Shown piece by piece: positions 1 to 11,155 of a stretch of 64,000 nucleotides of DNA. The position numbers were made by a program, and so were the translations under genes. Location of the stretch: contig OX485804.1 in the NCBI GenBank assembly GCA_950295325.1, forward strand, positions 46,252,001 through 46,316,000. The letters run 5' to 3'. A model generated the notes under the pieces. The model did not search any database, was not told where the DNA came from, and saw nothing but the letters and a program-made list of their open reading frames with translations. This stretch comes from Polytrichum commune. Taxonomy: Eukaryota > Streptophyta > Polytrichopsida > Polytrichales > Polytrichaceae. Within the stretch, counting starts at the first letter, position 1, and every line of letters starts with the position of its first letter.

Positions 1-1
1 T

Positions 2-307
2 CCCTTGAACGCCGACGCCATCGCCAAGCAGGTGGACTACATCCTGCGCAACGGCTGGATCCCTTGCATCGAGTTCGACATGGTGGGCACCATCTCCCAG
101 ACCAACTTCAAGGGCTCAGGATACTACGACAACAGGTACTGGACCATGTGGAAGCTGCCCTTGTTCGGTGCCACCGACTCCAGCTTGGTGTTGGCTGAGA
201 TCGAGGAGGCCAAGAAGGCGTACCCCGAGGCTTACATCCGTGTGATGGCCTTCGACAACGTGAGGCAGGTGCAGGTGGCCGGATTCATTGCCCAGAGGCC
301 GGCTTAG
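2..307 (+). CDS. RbcS: Rubisco small subunit, copy 1 (5' end outside window)
   Basis: This is the C-terminal 101 residues of the small subunit of ribulose-1,5-bisphosphate carboxylase/oxygenase, the plastid CO2-fixing enzyme. The hallmark stretches [14 protein letters not shown] and AFDNVRQVQ are present, and it ends in IAQRPA before a TAG stop. The transit peptide and the first 19 mature residues lie left of the window, so no start is assigned. Over its 306 bases it differs from copy 2 at only about four positions, including one Met/Leu change. GC-rich coding DNA contrasts sharply with the AT-rich flanks, as expected for a highly expressed gene. No intron interrupts the visible part. Confidence 0.96.
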   Translation, partial: PLNADAIAKQVDYILRNGWIPCIEFDMVGTISQTNFKGSGYYDNRYWTMWKLPLFGATDSSLVLAEIEEAKKAYPEAYIRVMAFDNVRQVQVAGFIAQRPA

Positions 308-2219
308 AATACAGAAGTCTAGGTGTCATGGTCTCTTGAGCCATGAGCAACGGCGGACATGTGCATGTGTGGTAATTGTAGAATTTGTACTTAGTAAAGA
401 TTCAATCATTTGACTCGATGTGCAGCGTTGGTTTGGATGGTGGTGTTAGCCTATGTCATGTTTCTTAGAATGCAAGCGCGAGCGTGGATGATGGAGTGGA
501 GAACTTGATTTTGTTCCCAGGAGAATGAAGTTATCATAGATGATGGTAACTGTGTGGACGTTATGTATCACCTCTTTCTGTTTCCTGCACCCAGACTGGC
601 ACTTGAATGTGAATTTATTGGCTACCTTCATTAAAGTATACGCAGATCGATTTCGGCAATTGGTCATCCTTAGGAAATATGGTTGGAGGTCTGATGGCTT
701 TACGTCTGCGGGGAACTCCATTTCGCTCTCATTATGGTGCTCGGTAAAGGTAAACAGGCATCGATTGACGGAATTCTTCCATGGGCCCGAGAAATTGCAT
801 TTCAGCATCGTGGGATTTCAAGACATGTTTTAGCAAGATTTTTGTTGATTCCCCTGAAAGTTAGATTGACAACTCGAGATTGGAGCATTTGATAGCAAGA
901 TGTATACATTTTGAGTTCTCTAGCTGTGAAACTCTTGGTCCTAGCGAACATGCGGTTTGCCTTCTCGAATTGACTCAGGTAAAGGAATGAGAAAGTTCCG
1001 GAGCTGCAACTGCAAATGTAAATTGGGAAACTAGCGCCTCTCTAAGGGCAGTCACTAGTGAATATCTTGCGAAAACATATTGACGTGCGTCAGGGTAAAT
1101 TCCCATTTGGAAGCCTCATTCGAGTCAATTGTATTCCTGCCATGAGTCACTTGCATTTCGCAAGATTTCGAAGTTTGGGAAAGGCCATTCAATGAACTAC
1201 CAAACTTGGTCGCCCATGTTACGCTTGACAAAGGCAATTGCACAGATACACAAAACACACACACCCTTTTCTTTGAGGGAACATTGAAGAAGCTCACGAA
1301 TGTATCACATATGTCCAGAACTGTCAACCTGTAGAGAGTGAGGAGATTTCTCCATGCCAACAACCTGAATAATTTGATTGAGAATGCGATAATTTGGGTG
1401 GATATGATATTTTGTCACAGAAAAAGTAGCCTACTGAAAAAAAAGGTCATTTGTCTGATTGATGGTAAAATTAGATCTCAGACCGTTACTAGGTTCTACA
1501 CAATCGCCAATGTCCTCCTGAGACTGATCTGAGCTGCTCTTTTTATGGGAATACGTACGCATTGAATGCTTGAAGATTGGGATCAGCGAAAGCAAGGAGT
1601 GCCAATCGAAGCTCCTTGCTCTGCACAAGACCGTCAACCTTCCTCCAGCGTAGTGCATAATGTAATTGTGCGCAGTGTGCAATTCCGGCGATGCTGATCC
1701 CAAATAATCATCATCCAACATCTAAGGACAAAAGCTCCATGTGACGTTGCACAAAAGGAATTGTACAAAACAATCAGACCTTGCCCCAGACACTTGGAGG
1801 GTTTCCGACCATATCACATCACAATATAATGGTGAGTCAACAAACAAAAGAAATTACCAAAAAGGTAAAAAGTAAAATTAGGATCACAACAGTCGCAACT
1901 GCTTACAGACACCAATGAATAGATGGATGCTGCACTGATTTAATGCGTAGGCCGCCTTCCAATGAGATCGTCGAAAATAAGAACGCTCATACAGAGGTTG
2001 CTATGTATAATAGATGAATGCGAAGGCATGTTAACATCATCGATTTCATCACCTGCCTAAATTTGGAGGCCCCATCTTCAACCCTTGGCACCAACGATTA
2101 ATTCTGTGAGGCTACGAACACTCTGGAGCCTCAATATATGTGTCTTCCTCCACTCTCTCCCTCTCCTCACTACTACTTCGCATTCACCAACTGTCTCTGC
2201 AACAGTAAACTCTGTAGAG
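308..2219 (+). repeat. RbcS array spacer, unit 1 (3' flank of copy 1 to leader of copy 2)
   Basis: This spacer has no convincing gene. It matches the spacer after copy 2 in scattered blocks, for example around 767-800 against 3472-3505 and 1624-1690 against 4083-4145, so both derive from one tandemly duplicated unit of about 2.46 kb. Divergence is much higher here than in the coding parts, apart from the 143-bp promoter-proximal block. Short open frames on both strands are not conserved between the two spacers. Confidence 0.8.
1991..2133 (+). promoter_or_regulatory. Conserved upstream block of RbcS copy 2
   Basis: This 143-bp block is nearly identical, and the same length, in front of copy 3 (4439-4581), whereas the DNA further upstream is poorly conserved. 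It begins at ACAGAGGTTGCTATG and ends just before the CT-rich leader. An AT-rich TATA-like stretch (TATGTATAATAG near 2003) may be the core promoter; copy 3 has TATGAATAATAG. Which part is promoter and which is 5' UTR cannot be told from sequence alone. Confidence 0.5.
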
Positions 2220-2777
2220 ATGGCGTCCTGCATTGCTGCCGCTGTCGCTATGGCCCCCGCTGCTGCTCTTGGAGTCGCTGCATCCAGCAGCGTTGCCACC
2301 TCTCAGTCAAGCTCCGTCAAGGCCTTCACCGGCCTCAAGAGCGCCACTCTCTTCTCCGCCAACACCAACACCAACGCCGTGAGCAGCGTCAGCAACGGCA
2401 GCCGTGTGTCGTGCATGCAGGTGTGGACTCCCGTCAACAACCTCAAGTTCGAGACCCTGTCCTACTTGCCTCCCTTGAACGCCGACGCCATCGCCAAGCA
2501 GGTGGACTACATCCTGCGCAACGGCTGGATCCCTTGCATCGAGTTCGACATGGTGGGCACCATCTCCCAGACCAACTTCAAGGGCTCAGGATACTACGAC
2601 AACAGGTACTGGACCATGTGGAAGCTGCCCTTGTTCGGTGCCACCGACTCCAGCTTGGTGTTGGCTGAGATCGAGGAGGCCAAGAAGGCGTACCCCGAGG
2701 CTTACATCCGTGTGTTGGCCTTCGACAACGTGAGGCAGGTGCAGGTGGCCGGATTCATTGCCCAGAGGCCTGCCTAG
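2220..2777 (+). CDS. RbcS: Rubisco small subunit precursor, copy 2 (intact)
   Basis: This is a complete 185-residue precursor of the Rubisco small subunit. Residues 1-65 form an Ala/Ser-rich, acid-poor stromal transit peptide starting [11 protein letters not shown] and ending NGSRVSC; the mature chain of 120 residues begins MQVWTPVNN. Core motifs [24 protein letters not shown] and FDNVRQVQ are intact. The ATG at 2220 is chosen because it has a good plant context (AGAGATGGC), opens a typical transit peptide and is conserved in copy 3. Eight small subunits assemble with eight plastid-encoded large subunits. The gene has no introns, whereas angiosperm RbcS genes usually have one to three. It sits in a same-strand tandem array and is probably light-regulated, although I see no certain light element. 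Confidence 0.97.
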   Translation: MASCIAAAVAMAPAAALGVAASSSVATSQSSSVKAFTGLKSATLFSANTNTNAVSSVSNGSRVSCMQVWTPVNNLKFETLSYLPPLNADAIAKQVDYILRNGWIPCIEFDMVGTISQTNFKGSGYYDNRYWTMWKLPLFGATDSSLVLAEIEEAKKAYPEAYIRVLAFDNVRQVQVAGFIAQRPA

Positions 2778-2983
2778 ATGACTTAGGAAACCAGCATATT
2801 GCTTCCATTCATTTGTCGACATGTACAATCTAGCCCGAGTTTTCCCTGACTGGAGCTTGACCCAGTCAAATACATTTATACAATATTAACTCTTCCGGAC
2901 TCTCTTGTCCCAGGCCACTCTGCATCCGTTCGCCGTATCTCTGTATGTCACACGGTGAAATTGTAGTATGTGCTTCTTCATAT

Positions 2984-3015
2984 TGGCCGGTTTCATTGCA
3001 TATAGGGCTCAGTAG
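2984..3015 (+). repeat. Degenerate second copy of the RbcS coding 3' end
   Basis: TGGCCGG, one mismatch, TTCATTGC, then a divergent stretch ending in TAGAGATGA. This repeats the last 30 or so bases of the copy 2 coding region (2748-2780), 235 bp further downstream. The homology with the copy 1 flank resumes exactly here, so this may be the older gene end, with the intervening DNA added by conversion, unequal exchange or insertion. Confidence 0.6.
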
Positions 3016-4438
3016 AGATGAAAATCTTGGCTGAGAAGGGTCATGGTCGCTTGAGGCATGAACAATGGCGGCCAGGTACAATTCAACTTAGTATAGATTC
3101 AAACATTGAATCGAAGCGCAGAATGAGATACGAACACGGAACTTGGTGGTTTGGATATTGCTGGTGTAATGCTAGGTATTGGTTCTTGCAAAACAATGGT
3201 GGGTGATGGAATTGAGCACCTATTTTTGCAGAGCATTTTGCTAGCGAAAGTAATCCTAGGTGATGGTGGCTGTTTTGATGGACTGTATTCTCATTGTATT
3301 ACATCTCTCTGTAAATCTATGAGTGAGTTGCTTACATTAGACTAAACAGAGATTGACATCCGCAACTGGTCAGGTAGAAAACTGGGTTGAGCTCTAATGG
3401 CTTTATTTTTGCAGGAGACTCCTATTCTCTTCTCTAGTAATGGTGTTCGGTAAAGGTAAGCAGGCATTAATTGACGGAGTTCTTCCACGGGCTTGAAAGA
3501 TTTCAGTTCAGCGCCGTAAAATGCAAAGACGTGTGCCAACAAGGTACTAAGAAATACAGCGTTTCATCCTCGAGAAAGGATCATTTGATCGCAGAATGTG
3601 TAGATTCTCTTGCTGTCAAACTGTTAGCCGTGTCGAACTTGCGGTTGCCTTCTCCTGCGCATTTAGTTAATGGGGCGGACGCAGTAATGACAGAGGCACT
3701 GGCACAGATACATAAAACGCCCACAGCCTTTTCCCTCTTAAGGAAATTTGAACAGGCCCATTAATGCATCACATCCGTCCAGAACATTATTACTCCGACA
3801 CACAGGGAGGAGATTTATCTCAAATATCATTTGATTGATATTCTTTGACAAATTGATGATCTGGGCGGATATGGATCTTTGTCACTGATCAAGCAGACAA
3901 AAGTTCAGCTGATTTTCCTGATTGAGGTTGTCCTCTGAACACAGGCAAAATTACTTCTCAAACTGTTACTAGATCCCCAATGTCCTGAAACTGTCCTGAA
4001 CTGGTCTTTCCCTGAGAATAAGCATCGAATACTTCTTAGGTTCAGTGAAAGCAATGAGTGCGATCGAAGCTCATTTCCCTGCACAAGACAGCCGGCCTTT
4101 CTTCCACCCTGGTGCGTATAGTTCATATGCGTAGTGTGCATTTCCTGTGTAAGAACCATCATTCAAGATCGACCTCCATATTGTAATCTAAAGCTGCAGG
4201 TGAAGTTGATCACAACAATCAGCCCTTACTTAAAAGCCAAATTTTCTTGACACTTGGTGTGTTTCGGAACATAGCATAGTACAACGGAGATTCAACAAAG
4301 AAAAGAAAAATGGGGTTCACGTCACCACAATGTTCTTTGCAAGTTACAGCTGAGGGTGTGCTTCTGTCAGTGATAAAGACTGCTCACACTCAATTCGTAG
4401 GCTTCCAATCAGATCTCATCGAGAAATAAAACACACAT

Positions 4439-4581
4439 ACAGAGGTTGCTATGAATAATAGATGATTGCGAACGCAGGTTAACATCATCGATATCATCAC
4501 CTGCCTTAATTCGGAGGCCCCATCTTCAACCCTTGGCACCAACGATTAATTCTGTGAGGCTACGAACATTCTGGAGCCTCA
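4439..4581 (+). promoter_or_regulatory. Conserved upstream block of RbcS copy 3
   Basis: This is the partner of the block at 1991-2133, with the same length and only scattered substitutions. It ends about 90 bp before the ATG at 4672. A TTCACGTCACC sequence near 4316, an ACGT-core (bZIP-type) candidate site, lies upstream of copy 3 and is not seen upstream of copy 2. Confidence 0.5.
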
Positions 4582-4671
4582 GTACATGTGCCTTCCTCCG
4601 CTTGGTTCCTCGCCTCACTACGAATTTCTTCGCATTCAACATCTGTCTCTGCACCAGTAAGCTCTGTAGAG

Positions 4672-5232
4672 ATGGCTTCCTGCATCGCCGCCACTGCCGC
4701 CACCATGGCCCCCGCTGCTGCTCTTGCAGGTGCTGCCTCAAGCAGCGTCGCCACCTCTCAGTCAAGCTCCGTCAAGGCCTTCACCGGCCTCAAGAGCGCC
4801 ACTCTCTTCTCCGCCAACGCCAACACCAACGCCGTGAGCAGCGTCAGCAACGGCAGCCGCGTGCAGTGCATGCAGGTGTGGACCCCTGTCAACAACCTCA
4901 AGTTCGAGACCTTGTCCTACTTGCCCCCCTTGAACGCCGACGCCATCGCCAAGCAGGTGGACTACATCTTGCGCAACGGCTGGATCCCTTGCATCGAGTT
5001 CGACATGGTGGGCACCATCTCCCAGACCAACTTCAAGGGCTCAGGCTACTACGACAATAGGTACTGGACCATGTGGAAGTTGCCCTCGTTCGGTGCCACC
5101 GACTCCAGCTTGGTATTGGCTGAGATCGAGGAGGCAAAGAAGGCGTACCCCGAGGCTTACATCCGCGTGATGGCCTTCGACAACGTGAGGTAGGTGCAGG
5201 TGGCCGGATTCATTGCCCAGAGGCCTCACTAG
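4672..5232 (+). pseudogene. RbcS: Rubisco small subunit, copy 3 (premature stop)
   Basis: This third array member has a full transit peptide ([12 protein letters not shown] to NGSRVQC) and the mature chain from MQVWTPVNN. The Gln codon after AFDNVR is TAG (5191-5193) where copies 1 and 2 have CAG, a single C-to-T change. The open frame therefore codes 173 residues and lacks the last strand of the fold. The original stop remains as TAG at 5230-5232, after a still-readable tail ending QRPH. One further replacement is Ser for Leu before FGATD. The rest is intact and GC-rich, so the lesion looks recent. It may be a young pseudogene or may make a shortened, probably unstable subunit; a base-calling error is possible. 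Confidence 0.8.
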
Positions 5233-5660
5233 GGGCTAGAAATCTTGCAAAACCGAAGGGATTCACGCCCATTTCGAGCCCATTTGACGACGATCACGAG
5301 GTGTTAGTGCTTCAGGCAGCTCCTATTTCAATTACGAGCACCCATGGAAATGTACAATTCACATTAACTTAGTAGAGACTCGATCAATTGACTCGACCTG
5401 CACATAAGTAACGTGATGATACAGTGATTGTCTGAATTCGTGTGTCTCTGGGTCATGCTTCGTGAAATGCAATTCGGCACCTGGCATTACAGATTGGGTG
5501 ATAATTCTGTCCGAACCTGAATATCCATCAAAGTGTTCAGCCATAGCCGGTCAATTACCTAGTGAGAACTTTCATAGGCGTATCACTCACTCAAGTCATC
5601 GCTATAATTTCAGCAATACCGCGACGCAGTATGGTATGCTTCAGAGGCATCATTATCTCA
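5233..5660 (+). repeat. Residual RbcS array spacer after copy 3
   Basis: DNA near 5355-5480 still aligns with the start of the two upstream spacers (shared CTTAGTA followed by a TTGACTCGA-like string at 384, 3083 and 5365). Similarity fades by about 5.66 kb, which marks the right end of the tandem array. No gene is seen. Confidence 0.6.
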
Positions 5661-8343
5661 TGACCAGGTAATCCCTCCCTGTGATGAATACAGGTCTACC
5701 CTATATCCTCTTTATCCAGATTCCTTCTCTTGCAGGGTTCGTTCCAATGGGGTTACAATGGAGAAACACGAAGATTGTCATTTCAAGTTTCGGAATAGGA
5801 GTTCAGATGGAAAAGTTATAGGAGGTCAAAGCGAAGATTTTCTTTCCTTTTTGAAAAATCGTATAGATCCTCCCAATTATGTTGTCCATTGAGTATGAAA
5901 TGGAGTCTATATTTTGAGCACTTGGTTCAACCTCATCGTATCATGTGTCATTTTGGTGTCCATTTTTCAAATACAAGCCTTTCCATATACCATTGAAATA
6001 AAGTTGCTTGATTGAGAAGAGTGGCCACATATAAGCCCACACACCTTATATTATGTAGTCACATATGGAGTTTGTGAATTGTGTTTACGGACTTTGAAGC
6101 AAGGTGTTTCTCTTCTCTCCTCCAAGTTCTATCACTTCTCCACTGACATTCAATCATGATGAAGCTTAAAATTTAGCCATTTCCTATGAGTTCTAGTGCA
6201 ATGGTTGGTTGGAAACTCAACCTAGAGTAAGTTAAGGTAGATGAGGCTAATTTGGTTAGCTTCCTTAATCAGACACCTATTTTTGGCTCCTAATCGGCAG
6301 TATGGTTGCTTAAATTCGGTGGGTGATTAATACATGATGATTTAGTTGCCAACTTGATAATATTGGGTTAGTCACCCTGCAAAAATCAAACTAAACCCAC
6401 CATCCTTCATAATGAGGAGTGCCATCTACCAAGCTATGACACACTTGATTTTTGTGCCTGAGGTGGGCAAATTAGGAGGCAACATGTGATTGTGAGGAGC
6501 CAACCAACTTGTATTGTGGATATTCTATAATGAAAAAATAGTTCAACAACATTTTATCTTACATGTGACCACTTTAGAGACATGACACATCCAATATTGG
6601 CATTAAACTTGGTTTTCATTGGCAAATGACTCATGTAGAATCTGCTAATGATGTTACCCACTTACACAACATAAAACAATGAAAGAACTCCCCCCTATAA
6701 CATCACATTGGGAAGTAGAGAATCTCTGATTATGGAGCATAGATTAACACCTTCCTCAACTCCAATTTCAACGATTTGAAATTCTTTGGTCCCGATTCGC
6801 AATTGCCAACATGTTCGAGCTTCTAATGCTTGAATCCATTGGCTAAAAGATTCCACAAAGTTGGAGGTGTCCATATTAGCCTCACCTACCTTAAGTGTAC
6901 CTATCCATAAGCAAGTATGGAGGATAAAGCTAGGGACTAGATTGTACATTGGGAGCTCTACTATGGGTTATAGCAAGACAATCTTGTGCTACCTACAGAG
7001 TTGCAAGAGCGATGAGGCAGTAGCACGAGGAACCATGCTACAACCTATAGCAAGGTGACATGTGTACAATATTGGACGTAGTGATGACCATGTCGCAAGG
7101 ATAGCGTGTTACGGTCTATAACCGGTGTGTTCATGTCCAATGAGGCACATGACACATCAACAAGATTCGAGATGGGCAGCGGTATGCAACTCTATGGGGA
7201 GATGCACTTCTCCACACACATCTCTTATCATTGGATTGGCTTAGGAGTTTTCTCTTCCAATTAATAATTACAAATTACAAATCACAAAGATTGTCATTTT
7301 AAGTTCTAGAAGAATTTGTGAATGAAGTAGATTGAGATGCTAGTCATAACATTACTCAACATAATAATGATGTTGTATGGGGGATCAAGTTTCCAAGGAA
7401 TTGTCCAAAATATCCATTTGGCCCACTAGATTGAGCCTGAATGTAGTGTGGAATACTAGAGGGTGACCAATAGCTACTTTTAAAATATTGCTCCACCTTC
7501 ACCCAGTTCTAAACTCTAATCTAGTGTGTTGCTAGCATGCCATGCCCATTGGCACATATGTTGAGGCCAGTAAACCTCAAATAAATATTTTGGCCAAAAT
7601 TCTTTTACCTTGGCTTACTAAACTTTGTTTTGAAAGTAGCATTCACTTCAAGTGTTATAATTCACTTGAAGTGAACTTTATAATCCACAAAGAATTATAA
7701 CACTGCAAGTGAACTTTCTTTCTTTTTAAACAATTGCATAGGCCCTCCCAGTATAATGCACACACTCCAATCCCATTATAACACATTTCTTTTTGATGTC
7801 CATTCTTTGCTCAAACTTTGCCATGTACGGCTCAAATATAGGTGTACAATCAAGAAGAGTGACATACAAATCACATACCTTGATGCAAGGATGTGAGTGT
7901 CTTTCACATGTGAATAGCTCTCGAGGACATAACCCTAGGGGCTCTTACATGAGAAATGCATTAGGACGCCCCCCCCCCCCCCCCACACACACACACCCAA
8001 AAAATAAAAATAAAATAAAAATGAGAAACATAACATTATTTAGTTGCTATCATCCATTTCATTCTTATAATATTCAATGATAATGTTTCACATGGAGACT
8101 TAGGGGAAGACCCAAAGTCTTGGGCCCACATCGATTCCACTTTGACTAATAACATTAGTGTGGCTCACGCTTTTCCACCCACACTAATAGGACCATTTAG
8201 TGCAATTGGAATCAAGCACATGTGTCTTAAAGTTTTTCAAGATTTAAGTAGAGGTGAGTATTTGTGATCCATCGAGTCCCCATCGCAATCTTATGGAAGT
8301 TGAGAGAGAAGCTTTGTTCATATTAGGTAGTCTAAGAGCCTAC
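5661..8343. other. Gene-free AT-rich DNA
   Basis: No supported gene. Fragments of dispersed repeats recur elsewhere; the segment near 5770-5840 resembles 42490-42570. Around 7643-7715 there are nested palindromes (CACTTCAAGTG, CACTTGAAGTG and an inverted AGTGTTATAATTC) that look like a MITE remnant. A C-run followed by a CA-run lies at about 7969-7997. Confidence 0.6.
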
Positions 8344-8350
8344 TACATTA

Positions 8351-8490
8351 GAGGGCTCTCTACTTCATCTTTACTTTGTGCCAAAATGTGGTTTCCACGT
8401 GTGATACAAGTGGTGTTATCGAATGTGAGCATGACACATGGCAACATTTGAGGGGAAAATATTTATTTTGTGTTGGAATAGAGAGCCCTC
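8351..8490. mobile_element. Small hAT-like MITE
   Basis: This 140-bp element has inverted ends GAGGGCTCTCTA and TAGAGAGCCCTC. The flanking bases TACATTA (8344-8350) and TACATTA (8491-8497) form a direct repeat; counting one more base on each side gives CTACATTA as an 8-bp duplication. Short inverted repeats with a 7-8 bp target duplication fit a non-autonomous hAT element. It carries no coding sequence. Confidence 0.75.
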
Positions 8491-8497
8491 TACATTA

Positions 8498-11147
8498 CAA
8501 GTGATGGTGTGTATAAACTTACTACAACAAATTCATGAGCTTCTTTAATTTTCATTGGTTGAATGGGCTAGTTGGACATAAACATTTTATTGGTACGATC
8601 AACTCTAAGGTAAGACAAGCTTTTTTTAATTACTTTACTTATTATGACACCTATATTTGAGTAATGTGTGGTTAGGTGTGACTCCAAGAATGATTACCCA
8701 CAAGACATGTGTTTCAAAAAAATTGGACTATGTGCTCAAAATATGATAACTATTCTAGGTTTAATAGTCAACAAGGAGGGGGGTGGCTATATGACCATTT
8801 AATAAGCACAAGAATCTTCATTAAATTGAAAATGAATCATATATCCTCATGAACTCTGCAAATTATGAGGAAAGTGGCTCTGCCCTTGATTTGGTTTTGC
8901 TAACCATCTCGTACTAATTGTGTGTTTCGTATCCTAGGAGAAGTCGGCTAGTTAGAAAAAGTGACCCTTTAAGACCCATCTACCTCCCTATATTCCAAGT
9001 GTGAAACTAGTGCGAATTTTCTTGATGAATGGGGTCCACACTAATTATACACTTTAGGATAGTCCAATATTGGTGTTAAGAGTAATGTATGTGTCTAGCT
9101 TATCATGTGTGTATGGATGAGGAGAGACCCGGTCATTGTACTATCAACAAATACTACCTACTGACCCCTAAATACAATCGTACCTGGATAATCACATTGG
9201 ATTTGATATTCCATTTGAACTTTGTCAACCAAAATTTGAAGTTCCATTTCACTTTCAATAGTGTGAGTGCAACACATGTAATATGACACTTTGAGATCCT
9301 TATTTGCCATAATATCAAGATAGATTATGTTGGGTTCAAAAAGATTCAAATAAAAAGTATTGCTAATCATAGGTCCACATGGTAGCTTCTAGTATTTATA
9401 CCAAGTTAAAGATATTGTAATGTATTGCTATTTATTTGACAAGTGGCACTCAAAAATAAATAGTGAGCCTGTACTTTTAAAAAGGTAGTGCTCGCCATCA
9501 AACCTACTTTCAAGAAAAAACACACACTTGGTCCTAATAAACATATCTCCTCCAAGTTTTGTTTGTTTTCACAAACAAGAACTTCTTCTAGAGTTTCTCA
9601 ACCCTGTCTCTCAATGAAGACCAAGATTGCCATTTAACACTTAGCCATTAGGGAGCAGTGACCATTTAAAGACCAAACTATTCTTCATGTTGATTTTTTA
9701 TGTTGTCTCCCTCAATTCTTGAACTTAGGAAGGGAGGTCAAGCTTTGCATTCTCAAAAGTGTTCATTTGAGGCCTTACCTACAAATACAAGTGAAAGAAA
9801 GAGAACATAGAAAATGGTGGAAGATTTAATTAAAAAAAAAGATAGCACACTATTTGTTTTGTGTGATGGTCCAGGAAGGTGTATATTGTGAGCCGCACTA
9901 TAAGATTGCTTAGGTTAAGATACCTTTTACATGTGTCCACATTATTTACTATAATTGGTGTAGTACAAAGAGAGACATTTCATTTGCTACATTGTCAATT
10001 GAATATCAAGCTTTTAAGTAATGTATTGAATCATATATTTTTTAAATTCTTTATGTTAAGTGAGAATACAAGGAATAATTGAAGCACATAATGATTAATT
10101 AGTTGATAATAAAGAAGTAATGATAACAACCATGTTGGTTTTAATCTTTTCCCCACTCCCCAAACCATATCAACAAAATGTACACACTGATGCAGGAGAG
10201 TGTGCCCGAGAATATCTATATCCAAGGAACCTTTTCATCTATGATCCCCCTTTTACTATACAAATATCGGCTATCCAACTTCCCATCCATCCGCACTCCT
10301 TGGACATCCATTCATGTGTTTTGCCATCATCCTCCATTTTCCGCTATCCAATTAGTCCATTACATCCCCCAACACTACATAATTTTTTTATTTTATTCAT
10401 GCTATATTATTTGAACATTGCACCACAAGTATTGTGATTTTTGTTTCGTCCTTGTATCTTTAGAATGATATTGGTTGATAAACTGCACAACAAGACTTCC
10501 ATCTAATAAGGTAGACATGACTTATTCAAACACATGTTTTTGAGTGTTGAATGGTTTGGTATTCTCCTAAAGAGAACACTAAGAACATCATTCTAGGGAT
10601 AAATATAACAATTGATTGGTTAGGATAGCCAAAAAGTTAATGCTAGACACCCGCTCAGCATGAATTGCTTTGCACACACTCATATAACCACTTAAGAAGA
10701 TCATATATGCTCTTTGAGAAATTATCACAAATTGGCATTTTATTACTTTGATCTCATTCTTAGGTCATTGGATTCCTCCAAGATTTGCTAATCAATTGAT
10801 TATTTCCCCGCATAATCTATTGCACATCATAATAGGCCAAACATCCTCCAAGTTATTGTAATAAGCTCATCTACCTTATGCAAACCATTTGTATTGCATA
10901 CTCAATATGGTCATGGATGAAAACTAGAAGTTATGAATGAAATGCTCTTTGAGTGGATAGGAAAACACCATGAGAATGTTGGAAGTGCTCTCCATTTGTA
11001 TGAGCAATCAATTGTGGAGTCCTTACACAAGAGAGAAGAGACATACCCAAGCTAACATTGTTGCTTAAGAGAGAGAGAGAGAGAGGGAGAGAGAAAAAAC
11101 TTACGCATGCATTGTTGATCAAGCTTATTGAAGCCGGTTATGGATTA
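8498..11147. other. Gene-free DNA with family A repeat fragments
   Basis: No supported gene. A copy of dispersed repeat family A lies at about 8640-8960. Another repeated block at 10936-11060 (GGATAGGAAAACACCATGAG, then CTCCTTACACAAGA) recurs at 11720-11840 and in part at 11988-12066. A GA tract lies near 11070-11095. Confidence 0.6.
8640..8960 (+). repeat. Dispersed repeat family A, copy 1
   Basis: This is one of at least seven copies in the window. It runs from the CACCTATATTTGAG motif through AGGAGAAGTCGGCTAGTTAG and is co-linear with 12085-12422 and, reversed, with 49765-50110. The remnant reading frame common to the family is broken here by a TAA. Confidence 0.7.
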
Positions 11148-11155
11148 GACGTTGT

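Larger units (their letters stand above)
2778..4671 (+). repeat. RbcS array spacer, unit 2
   Basis: This is the spacer between copies 2 and 3, without a gene. Its first 235 bp have no counterpart after copy 1. From about 3013 it aligns with the DNA after copy 1 (shared TCATGGTC and CTTGAG near 329 and 3041). The 3' part contains the leader of copy 3. Confidence 0.8.

Noticed and set aside
2085-2777. Longer RbcS precursor of 230 residues from an upstream in-frame start
   Set aside because: The extension starts from TTG, lies in the conserved leader and has no transit-peptide character. The ATG at 2220 is conserved in copy 3 and gives a standard transit peptide.
5191-5232. Rescue of RbcS copy 3 by U-to-C RNA editing of the premature stop
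   Set aside because: Such editing is known for organelle transcripts of some plants, not for nuclear mRNAs; a nonsense mutation is the simpler reading.
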